Of a DNA stretch of 7,825 nt, positions 1 through 6,379 are shown in pieces. The notes under the pieces were generated by a model, which did no database searches, had not been told where the DNA came from, and worked only from the letters and a program-made list of their open reading frames with translations. The stretch covers positions 1 to 7,825 of the forward strand of contig JAQCHM010000149.1 of NCBI GenBank assembly GCA_027730885.1, given 5' to 3'. Both the position numbers and the translations under genes were made by a program. The DNA comes from Actinomycetota bacterium (lineage in GTDB: Bacteria > Actinomycetota > Acidimicrobiia > Acidimicrobiales > SZUA-35). Numbering within the stretch: position 1 is the stretch's first letter; the number at the start of each line of letters is the position of its first letter.

Positions 1-390
1 ACCCAACCGGCGTCCGAGCTCGGCCTGTTGCAGCCGTTCGCTGACCACATCGCGGGTCAGGAAGTTGTCACGCACGAAGCCACCGAGACTCTCGCCGATC
101 TGATCCTTGCGCTTCTTGATGATGGCGGTGTGGGGAATCGGTAGGCCCAACGGGTGACGGAAGAGGGCGGTGACTGCAAACCAGTCGGCCAACGCGCCCA
201 CCATTGCCGCTTCGGCGGTCGCCCGCACATAACCCCAACCCGGCCGCGACTCCTCTTGAATGCGGGCCAGAACGAAAACCACCGCGGCCACGAACAGCAA
301 CGAGGTCGCCAAGCGCTTCATCTTCTTCAGATCGGCCCGGCGCCGGGCGTCGGTCTGGGCCGGTTCGCTCGCCACCCGATCGGTGGTCAC
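1..390 (-). CDS. DUF445 family membrane protein, N-terminal 130 residues (runs off the left edge)
   Basis: The first 130 residues are visible; the rest lies beyond base 1. After a charged N-terminus (about residues 1-26) there is a hydrophobic, probably membrane-spanning segment at about 28-43. It is followed by the block AEAAMVGALADWFAVTALFR (59-78) and then HPLGLPIPHTAIIKKRKDQI (79-98), both typical of DUF445 (YjiN-like) proteins. The biochemical role of the family is not established. Members are inner-membrane proteins with a long, mostly helical cytoplasmic part, which would lie outside this window. The start is the GTG at 390-388, whose last two bases plus the next A form the astB stop (GTGA overlap), so translation is probably coupled to astB. 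An ATG at residue 24 is possible but would remove the basic segment before the membrane helix. Family assignment is firm; any link to arginine use rests only on position. Confidence 0.88.
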   Translation of the reverse strand, partial: MTTDRVASEPAQTDARRRADLKKMKRLATSLLFVAAVVFVLARIQEESRPGWGYVRATAEAAMVGALADWFAVTALFRHPLGLPIPHTAIIKKRKDQIGESLGGFVRDNFLTRDVVSERLQQAELGRRLG

Positions 391-1709
391 CGCTGGAAGG
401 GGTACAACTCGGGGAGGTCGAGGAGTTGGGTCAACTCGTCGAGCGCTCGACAGGTCTCGTCGATGAACTGATGGTCGCGCAGGTCGTCCGGCCGCAGCTC
501 GTCGCGATAATGGCGGTCGACCCAGCCCTCGAGGGCATCCAACGAGGTGTCGTCGACGATCACACGGCCGGACAACGCTGCTTGTTCGCTCTCGGTCAAC
601 ACCACGCGGAGCCGGACGCACGCGGGGCCGCCGCCGTTGCGCATGCTCTGGCGAAGGTCGACGATGCGGACCTCGCCGATCGGACCCGACGACGCCACCA
701 ATTGTTCGACGTAGCGGCCAGTCGACGGGGTCTCGGCCACCTCGCCCGGCGCCACGAGGAGCATGCGTCCGCTCGGCACGGTGAGGAGCTGAGCATTGAA
801 CAGGTACGAAGCGATCGCGTCGTCCAGGGGCACCTCGGCCTCGGGTACTTCGATCAGCTCGACCCACTCTGGTAGGTCGCGGCGCACGGCGTCCCGATCG
901 GCAAAGGCCCCTTCGTGGGCGAAGAGCACGGACTCGTTGGCGACTGCGACGACGTCGTTGTGGAACGCCCCGGAGTCGATCGCGACCGGCGACTGGCGGA
1001 CCAGCATCGTCCGGTCAGCTGCCAGGCCGTGCGAACGGGCGACCAACGCCGACGCAAGTCGGGACTGGCGCCGCGGGAAGCCCAGCGTCGGAGCCTCACC
1101 GGGCTCCGCCCCGAACACGAACATCTCGACCCCTGCCTCACAGTGCGAGCGAGCCAGGCGGCTATGGTTGGCCGCCCCTTCGTCGGCGAAGGCCGCAGCT
1201 GCCGGCAACGCATCGTGGACGACGAATCGTTCGGGGTCGGCAAACACTCGGCTGAGCATCGACCGGGTCTGGACCGACTCGAATGATCGGTGGGCCGTCG
1301 ACACGAGGTTCGCCGGAGTCAGATGCACGCGGCCATCGGCGCAATCGGCCGAGGGGGACACCGTGGCCGCGTTGGCCGCCCACATCGACGAGGCCGACAT
1401 GGCCGTCGCGAGCAGAGCCGGGGACACCGCCGACAGTTGGGTGAGCGCGTCGACCGGCGCGAGATGGCCGACACCGAGGCCCCCCAAGGCGGTCGGATCC
1501 GGACGCTGCGGCGGCGGCAGCACCCCCTGCGCGGGTCCCAGCTCGTGCAGGATACGCATCTTGGCCAGACCCTGCCGGGCCGCGAGGCGAGGGTTCGACG
1601 GGGCGCCCGCGCTCTTCATCGACGCCCGGTTACCGAAGGACAGTCCCGCATAGTTGTGGGTCGGTCCGACGATCCCGTCGAAGTTCACCTCGTTGGCTGC
1701 GCTGCTCAC
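387..1709 (-). CDS. astB: N-succinylarginine dihydrolase AstB
   Basis: Second enzyme of the arginine succinyltransferase pathway. It converts N2-succinylarginine and two waters to N2-succinylornithine, two ammonia and CO2 in the cytosol. The 440-residue product matches the family along its whole length (E. coli AstB is about 447). The N-terminus has EVNFDGIVGPTHNYAGLSFG (7-26), the middle has DEGAANH (176-182), then FHNDVVAV, and the C-terminus has NGGGPACVRLRVVL and the terminal LYPFQR. The catalytic triad known from E. coli (Glu174, His248, Cys365) corresponds here to Glu177, His250 and Cys364, so the enzyme should be active. The coding frame is open throughout. The start is uncertain: GTG at 1709 is the only in-frame start just before the conserved block, but the good Shine-Dalgarno sequence at 1725-1731 is about 17 bases away and fits an out-of-frame ATG at 1720 better. 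The gene lies 47 bases after astA and overlaps the DUF445 gene by four bases. Confidence 0.96.
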   Translation of the reverse strand: MSSAANEVNFDGIVGPTHNYAGLSFGNRASMKSAGAPSNPRLAARQGLAKMRILHELGPAQGVLPPPQRPDPTALGGLGVGHLAPVDALTQLSAVSPALLATAMSASSMWAANAATVSPSADCADGRVHLTPANLVSTAHRSFESVQTRSMLSRVFADPERFVVHDALPAAAAFADEGAANHSRLARSHCEAGVEMFVFGAEPGEAPTLGFPRRQSRLASALVARSHGLAADRTMLVRQSPVAIDSGAFHNDVVAVANESVLFAHEGAFADRDAVRRDLPEWVELIEVPEAEVPLDDAIASYLFNAQLLTVPSGRMLLVAPGEVAETPSTGRYVEQLVASSGPIGEVRIVDLRQSMRNGGGPACVRLRVVLTESEQAALSGRVIVDDTSLDALEGWVDRHYRDELRPDDLRDHQFIDETCRALDELTQLLDLPELYPFQR

Positions 1710-1731
1710 GATCCGGCCATCGTACCCCTCC
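1706..1731 (-). promoter_or_regulatory. Ribosome binding site and 4-codon leader frame ahead of astB
   Basis: On the coding strand GGAGGGG (1731-1725) lies 4-6 bases before ATG GCC GGA TCG TGA (1720-1706). The TGA of this mini-frame overlaps the astB GTG start (1709) as GTGA. The strongest ribosome binding site of the 47-base astA-astB gap therefore serves an ATG that is out of frame with astB, being 11 bases and not 12 from the GTG. It could be a leader for termination-reinitiation, or a sign that one base is missing and astB really starts at this ATG. Confidence 0.5.
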
Positions 1732-1756
1732 GAGCACGGTCCATCGGAAGCACGGT

Positions 1757-2780
1757 CTATCGGGGGGACTCGACCGATTCGAGCGGCACCACCGAGATCA
1801 GGGCACCGGTCGCGATGGACAATCGCCGCGCGGTCGACGAGCTGATCGCGATCGAACCATCGGCCCGCAGATCGACCTGGCCGCGGGTGGCGGCGAAGTC
1901 GCTCACGCTCACCGTCGAGACCAACGCGTCGGTCGGGCCGGCCGCGTCGTCGATCACAGCCGAAGCGACGATCCGACGCCGAGCGCTGGTGGTCTGACTC
2001 AGCGATCGCATGATCGTCGGTCCGCCGTCGACCGGGTCGTACATGCCGTTCGGTCGGAGGTCCTCGGCCCGCAGCAGGCAGAAGGCGGGTTGCGATGCTG
2101 CGTTCACCGGACCCAGGCTGCCGAGCAGCTCGGGGGTGAGCGTGATGACCCTGCGGCTCAACAGCGCAATCCGGGCCGGGTCCGTCTGCAGTGCTCGTTC
2201 GGCGTCAGGCGAGGTCGGCCACTCGGGGAGGAAGCGAGCACCGAACGAGCGCCAGAACGGAGCGGTGCCGTCGCTGTCGAAGACGCCGCGGAGATGGCTC
2301 ACCAGCAAGGGCGGAACCTGCGAACCGACGATGAGGAGGAACAGAAGACGCCTGCGCGACAACAGGGTGCCGTGCCCGGCGCCGCGACCGGCGGGCGCCA
2401 GGAAGGTGCTGTTGAGTTCGGTGCGGGTCCACGGCGTCGACGAGCTGCGGGCAACAAGCCCGTTGCCGTCCTCACTGGTCCGGATGTGGACCGCCAAGTT
2501 GAGCACTCGATCCTTGAAGACCACACCGGAGACGCCGATCAGCCGCCCGTCGGCCTCGGCGAGCACGAAGAACAACGATCGGCTGACCCCGCGCTGCGTC
2601 TGCATGCGGCCGGCTGCCAGGTCGACCAGCACCTCGCTCGGACTCCTGGGCCAACTCGGCGGCGTGGGCTGCCGAGTGCGGGAGTGAGGTCATGCCGGTG
2701 AGATCGTCGACGTTGTCGGAGACCAAACGCCAGAATGCCTCGGCGGCGGCTCGCCGCAAGGGCCGCAGGATCGCACTCAT
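1757..2780 (-). pseudogene. astA: Arginine N-succinyltransferase AstA, interrupted by a +1 frameshift
   Basis: First enzyme of the AST pathway: succinyl-CoA + L-arginine to N2-succinylarginine. The start ATG at 2780 overlaps the stop of the preceding M20 gene (ATGA). The first 48 codons carry the family N-terminus, including GMTSLP (29-34). Near 2630-2650 the homology jumps to the next frame and continues as EVLVDLAAGRM, SRSLFFVLAEADG, MRGV-like LRGVFDSDG, APFWRSFGARF and finally MYDPVDGGPT, down to a TAG at 1757-1759. Omitting one base (for example 2636 within GAGCGAG) restores a single frame of 340 residues, against about 344 in E. coli, with no other stop. The usual VHP-type histidine before the C-terminal block appears as Asn (GPVNAASQPA), so the family is divergent here. 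As written, translation gives a short N-terminal fragment ending near 2472, plus a possible GTG start at 2632 for the body. Whether this is a true mutation, an assembly error or programmed shifting is open. Confidence 0.88.
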
Positions 2781-3916
2781 GCTCGATGGCGGTCGATGAT
2801 CTCGACCACGAGCGCGGCCCGACGAGGGAGCGATTCGAGTAGGGCGAATTCGTCAGGGCTGTGGATGCCGCCCCCGCAGATCCCGAGACTTTCGACGTTG
2901 ACCAGGCCGGCTGCCGCGAGGTCGTTGCCGTCACAGGAACCACCCGTGTCCTCGGCCAGTACCGACTGCCCCAAGGCCTCGGCGGCTGCGACGACCTCCG
3001 CCAGCAACTCGTCCAGGGCTGCGGATCGTTCCTTCGACGGGCGGGCAGACGTCCAGTGCACCATCGCCTCGATGCCGTCCGACGTGGCCTCGGTGACGGC
3101 GGCGGCGAACGCGGTTTCGATGGTTTGGTGCGCTGCCGCCGAGTCGACCCGGACATTGAAACTGCCGACGGCAAGGTCGGGCACTGCGTTGAGGACGCCG
3201 CCGCCGCTGACACGTCCACAGTTCACGGTCACGCCCGGCGACCCGTTGTGGCCTTCGAGGCGCTGGACCAATCTGGCCAACGCCAGGATGGCCGAGCGAC
3301 CGTCGCCGTGGGAGCGTCCCACGTGAGCGGAGCGTCCGTGGACCACCAGATGGGCGGTCAGCGATCCCTTGCGGGCCGCGGCCACGCCGCCCGAGGGCAA
3401 CGCGGGTTCGAAACCCAACCCGAGACGGCAACCATCGCCGAGGGCCTGCAGCCACGCTTTGGACCCGGCCGATCCGACCTCTTCGTCGGGCACCGCGGCG
3501 AGGCGCCACCCGACCTCCTCGCGCCACGGGGCGGCTTCGATGGCGCGCAATGCCTCGACCGCGGCCACCAGCCCGCCCTTGCAATCGGCGACACCGGGGC
3601 CGAGGAGCGTGTTGCCCGATCGGGTCACCTTCTGGAAGGCGCTGTCGTGGGGGTAGACGGTGTCCAGGTGACCGAAGACCAACACCTGCAAGGGAGCGTC
3701 GGGACGCTTGGTCGCAACGAACGCACGGCCGACAGCCTGACGGTCGAGTTCGCCGCGGTCGGTCATCACGGGAGTCGGCCCAATGTCGGGGGCTTCGAGC
3801 CGATCGGGTCGCAGCTCGAGGACCAACTCGCCGAGGCGTTCGCCGCAACGGTTGACGCCGTCGACGTTGAACGATCCCGAGTTGATCTCGGCCAAGCCGA
3901 TGACCGTCGAAGCCAA
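2777..3916 (-). CDS. M20 family metallohydrolase, carboxypeptidase G2/desuccinylase-like
   Basis: A zinc-dependent amidase of the M20/ArgE-DapE-CPG2 superfamily. Counting from the TTG at 3916 (379 residues), the motifs are GHLDTVYP (82-89; metal His83 and catalytic Asp85), GPGVADCKGG (bridging Asp111), PDEEVGS (catalytic Glu145, metal Glu146), GFEPA (acidic metal ligand Glu170), a dimerisation lid around GRSAHVGRSH, and GGGIHSPDEF (metal His352). All expected ligands are present. The substrate cannot be read from sequence; members cleave N-acyl amino acids, folyl-glutamate or succinyl-diaminopimelate. Its stop overlaps the astA ATG, which suggests a succinylated amino acid substrate such as N-succinylglutamate (inference). 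YgeY of purine-degrading gene clusters is also M20, an alternative reading given the SsnA neighbour. The start is uncertain: the frame is open and protein-like upstream (ADLQSRLANDLERL), and a CTG at 3970 overlaps the stop of the previous gene, giving 397 residues. Confidence 0.9.
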   Translation of the reverse strand: MASTVIGLAEINSGSFNVDGVNRCGERLGELVLELRPDRLEAPDIGPTPVMTDRGELDRQAVGRAFVATKRPDAPLQVLVFGHLDTVYPHDSAFQKVTRSGNTLLGPGVADCKGGLVAAVEALRAIEAAPWREEVGWRLAAVPDEEVGSAGSKAWLQALGDGCRLGLGFEPALPSGGVAAARKGSLTAHLVVHGRSAHVGRSHGDGRSAILALARLVQRLEGHNGSPGVTVNCGRVSGGGVLNAVPDLAVGSFNVRVDSAAAHQTIETAFAAAVTEATSDGIEAMVHWTSARPSKERSAALDELLAEVVAAAEALGQSVLAEDTGGSCDGNDLAAAGLVNVESLGICGGGIHSPDEFALLESLPRRAALVVEIIDRHRA

Positions 3917-3966
3917 TCGCTCGAGGTCGTTGGCCAGTCTCGACTGGAGGTCGGCGGCGGTACCCG

Positions 3967-5001
3967 TCAGGCTAGCTTGGCAAAGAGTCGCTTGGCCTGC
4001 TCGGCCGCTTTGGCTCGTACCTCGTCGAGGTCGACCAGCGTGGGCAGGCCATCGCGCAGCACCGGTTCACCGTCGACGACGATGTCGATGGCCCGAACGC
4101 CCGGGCTGTAGGCCAGGTGCCACGGTTCCATGGTCGGGTAGTTCCAGGACACGATGTCGTCCTTGGCCTCGGGCATGAGATCCCAGCCTGCTTCGAGCCA
4201 TCCCCACGCCACCTCCGGGCTAGCGGTGACATCGAGCTCACGAAGCTTCACGAAGGCCAGACGGAACTCGTCGAGCATGTCGGCCCCGATGCCGTCGGTG
4301 CCGAGTGCGACCGGGATCCTGAACCGTGTGGGCTCGGCATAGCCGACAGCGTTGTTCATGTTCGAGCGTGGGTTGTGGGCCAGGGTGCCCTTCAGCTCGA
4401 TGCCGTCGGGTAGGTAGACGCCATGCACCAGCAGCCAGTCGTCCTGCGCCTTGCGGGCAAGCGCAGTGCCAGGGCCCGAATCGGTGACCCCCTCGGCGAC
4501 GTGCACGTGCACTCCGACCCCGAGGTCCTCGGCCAGCCCAATGGCCTCATCGATGGTGGCATCGCTGCAGGTGAACGCGGCGTGGACTCCCACCATGCCC
4601 CGCCCGCCGGAGCGAAGGAAGCGATCGTTCTCGGCCAACCCGGCGGTCGCCCCGCCGCGACCGTTGCGGTCGGTCACCCCGTAGGAGCAACTGACCCGCA
4701 CGCCGACCTCGGCACAGGCATCGGCGATGACCGAGAGGCTCCCGTCGATGGCGTTCGGCGATTCGTGATGATCGACGATCGCGGTGCAGCCCGACATCAG
4801 CGCCTCGACCGCTCCGAGCTTGGCCGACCACTCGATCATCTCCAGGTCGAGCGCCGAGTCGAGCCGCCACCACACATGCTCGAGGATCTGCAGAAAGCGC
4901 TCAGGCGTGTGCTCGGGGGCCGGCATGCCGCGTGCCAGCGTCGAGTACAGGTGGTGATGGCTGCACACCAAACCAGGCGTGACACCATTGAATTCGCTCA
5001 T
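3967..5001 (-). CDS. ssnA: SsnA-like amidohydrolase-superfamily enzyme lacking the N-terminal domain
   Basis: A metal-dependent aminohydrolase of the SsnA/TRZ-ATZ group. SsnA genes accompany molybdenum hydroxylases and purine-degradation genes in other bacteria; their exact reaction is not settled. From the ATG at 5001 the 344 residues show PGLVCSHHHLYSTLARGM (9-26; metal HxH is His15/His17), WWRLDSAL, VDHHESP and GSLSVIA, all characteristic of SsnA. They are followed by HVHVAEG (165-171, His167 and Glu170), VHG (His193), HNPRSNM and LGTDG (metal Asp236). The TIM barrel and its ligands are thus complete. The usual first 55-60 residues, which form strands of the beta-sandwich domain before the PGL motif, are absent, although later sandwich strands remain (VRAIDIVVDGEPVLRDG). 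The C-terminal segment between barrel and sandwich is also shorter than usual. Purine-rich GGGGAAGGGGAG lies about 12 bases before the ATG. The gap upstream holds palindromic repeats. The frame upstream of 5001 encodes no recognisable domain. Confidence 0.85.
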   Translation of the reverse strand: MSEFNGVTPGLVCSHHHLYSTLARGMPAPEHTPERFLQILEHVWWRLDSALDLEMIEWSAKLGAVEALMSGCTAIVDHHESPNAIDGSLSVIADACAEVGVRVSCSYGVTDRNGRGGATAGLAENDRFLRSGGRGMVGVHAAFTCSDATIDEAIGLAEDLGVGVHVHVAEGVTDSGPGTALARKAQDDWLLVHGVYLPDGIELKGTLAHNPRSNMNNAVGYAEPTRFRIPVALGTDGIGADMLDEFRLAFVKLRELDVTASPEVAWGWLEAGWDLMPEAKDDIVSWNYPTMEPWHLAYSPGVRAIDIVVDGEPVLRDGLPTLVDLDEVRAKAAEQAKRLFAKLA

Positions 5002-5032
5002 GAGTTGACCGTACTCCCCTTCCCCTCCCGCA
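5002..5032 (-). promoter_or_regulatory. Purine-rich ribosome binding region of the ssnA-like gene
   Basis: On the coding strand the sequence just before the ATG reads GGGAGGGGAAGGGGAGTACG, an unusually long purine tract, ending about 12 bases from the start, slightly farther than ideal. It follows directly on a short hairpin (CTCCCG-ATTG-CGGGAG, 5040-5025) built from the arm of repeat copy 1, which could influence access to the ribosome binding site. The start choice at 5001 rests on this tract and on the lack of recognisable protein upstream. Confidence 0.45.
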
Positions 5033-5083
5033 ATCGGGAGTGCGACGGTACAGAAAACGGTACTGGGGCACTCCCGATGCCGG
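5033..5083. repeat. Nested palindrome repeat, copy 1
   Basis: A 51-bp unit with perfect 10-bp inverted arms, ATCGGGAGTG (5033-5042) and CACTCCCGAT (5069-5078), around an inner palindrome GTACAG-AAAA-CGGTAC (5048-5063, one mismatch), followed by GCCGG. It matches copy 2 at 45 of 51 positions, and the arms are identical. It lies just upstream of the ribosome binding region of the ssnA-like gene. Confidence 0.85.
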
Positions 5084-5094
5084 GTCTCGGTCGG

Positions 5095-5145
5095 ATCGGG
5101 AGTGTGGAGGTACCGAAAACGGTACTCAGGCACTCCCGATGCCGG
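5095..5145. repeat. Nested palindrome repeat, copy 2
   Basis: The second copy starts 62 bp after copy 1. The arms ATCGGGAGTG (5095-5104) and CACTCCCGAT (5131-5140) are perfect. The inner palindrome GTACCG-AAAA-CGGTAC (5110-5125) is also perfect, with a four-base loop, and the trailing GCCGG is conserved. It begins 13 bases after the stop of the preceding amidohydrolase. There is no T-run after the stem on the coding strand, so a classical intrinsic terminator is unlikely. A REP-like or MITE-like dispersed element, an mRNA processing hairpin, or an operator for a dimeric regulator are all possible. Confidence 0.85.
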
Positions 5146-5158
5146 TGGGTGGTGGGGG

Positions 5159-6379
5159 TCAGCGGGCGAGAGCGAGGAGGACGTCGAGAAGGACGTTGGC
5201 GCCGGCCTCGAGGTCGTCGGGGTCGGTGTGTTCGGCGGGATTGTGGCTGAGGCCGCGGTGGCTGGGGGTGAAGATCATCGCGGTCGGGCAGACCCGGGCC
5301 AACATCTGCGCGTCATGACCGGCCCCCGAGGGCATCCGCAGGGTCGACAGGCCTTGCGCCTGGGCCGCCGACTCCACGAGATCGATGATCGCTGGATCGA
5401 AGATCACCGGCTCGAACCGAGCCAGCGTCCGGGTCTCGTAGCCGACGCCCTCGGCCGCGGCCAGGGAGGCGAGACGGGCCAGAACTCGCTCTTCCGCCGA
5501 CCGGAGCACCTCCTCGTCGGTGTTGCGCAGATCGACGGTCATGGTCACCCGCGCGGGAACCACGTTGACGAGGTTGGGTGAGAACTCCATCCGTCCGACC
5601 GTGCCCACCTGGGGGTGACCCAACTCGATCGCCAGCTCACGCACGAAGATGCCGAGCGCAACCGCCACCACACCGGGGTCGCGCCGAAGGCGCATCGGCG
5701 TCGTGCCCGCGTGGTTGGATTGGCCGACGATGGTGACCTCGGTCCACGAGATGCCCTGGACGCCGTCGACCACCCCGATCTGGATACCGGCCTCCTCCAG
5801 CACCGGACCCTGTTCGATGTGCAGTTCGACGAATGCCGTGGGGGCGAGGCCCGGCGTGGGCGCCGAGCCGAGATAGCCGATGCGCTCCAGCTCTGCGCCG
5901 ACGGTCGACCCGTCGATGCCCACCGTGTCATGGGCCTCCTCTGCCGACAGTCCACCGACGTACACCAGCGAACCCATCATGTCGGGGGCGAACCGGGCGC
6001 CTTCCTCGTTGGAGAAGAAGGCAACGGCCAACGGATGCCGGGTCGTGATGCCGTGCTAGGCCAGCGTCTCGATCACCTCGAGCCCGGCGAGAACCCCGAG
6101 GTTGCCGTCGTAACGACCACCCGTGGCGACGGTGTCGATGTGACTCCCCGTCATCACCGGCGGGAGATCCTCGGTTCCCGGCCGCACGCCGATGACGTTG
6201 CCGATTGCGTCGATGCGGACCTCGAGCCCGAGGTCGTCCATCCACGCCCGAACGAGATCCCGACCAGCCTGGTCGGCATCGCTGAAGGCCAGACGGGACG
6301 AGCCGGCGGTGCCCTCGATGCCTCCGATGTCGGACAGGGAAGTCAGCCGTTCGAGCAGCCGATCGCGGTTGATTCTCAT
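5159..6379 (-). pseudogene. Allantoate amidohydrolase/N-carbamoyl-amino-acid hydrolase (M20), interrupted by in-frame TAG
   Basis: A dinuclear-metal amidohydrolase that removes carbamoyl groups as ammonia and CO2 from allantoate or N-carbamoyl amino acids. The frame of 407 codons has the normal family length (about 400-410) but holds a TAG at codon 108 (6058-6056). Before it lie GSHIDTV (metal His80) and GGRYDGNLGVLAGLEV (bridging Asp91). After it, in the same frame, come HGITTRHPL, FFSNEEGARF (Glu125 catalytic, Glu126 metal), ELHIEQGP (metal His187), GQSNHAGTTPMRLRRD (dimerisation and substrate region), PSGAGHDAQ and GLSHNPAEH (metal His379). No other lesion is visible, and one base change from GAG or CAG would give TAG. 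The start ATG at 6379 has a good GGGAGG (6391-6386) and overlaps the previous stop (ATGA). TTG at 6031 could be a restart but has no ribosome binding site. Neighbouring XDH-like and SsnA-like genes favour allantoate over hydantoin-derived substrates, but sequence alone does not decide. Confidence 0.9.

Noticed and set aside
2861..4111. Long open frame (416 codons) on the plus strand
   Set aside because: It lies antiparallel to the M20 hydrolase, whose catalytic motifs are all present, and its composition is the Arg/Gly/Asp-rich type typical of shadow frames in high-GC DNA.
5002..5133. N-terminal extension of the SsnA-like protein from a GTG at 5133
   Set aside because: The 44 added residues are translated from the palindromic repeats and do not resemble the missing amidohydrolase strands; the ATG at 5001 has a purine-rich ribosome binding tract.
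5095..5145. Rho-independent terminator after the M20 amidohydrolase
   Set aside because: The stem is long and GC-rich but no T-run follows on the coding strand, and a near-identical second copy follows; a repeat element is a better description.
5033..5145. CRISPR array
   Set aside because: There are only two units, separated by 11 bases, with internal palindromes and no spacer-like unique segments.
4423..5250. Plus-strand frames running through the palindrome repeats
   Set aside because: They are shadows of the SsnA-like gene that read on through the repeat; no protein family is recognisable.
5159..6031. Independent gene starting at TTG 6031 after the amber codon
   Set aside because: There is no ribosome binding site, and the product would lack the His80/Asp91 metal ligands; the homology continues directly across the stop.
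6056..6058. Pyrrolysine at the TAG
   Set aside because: The site is not a known pyrrolysine position, no pyl genes are visible, and astA also ends in TAG as an ordinary stop.
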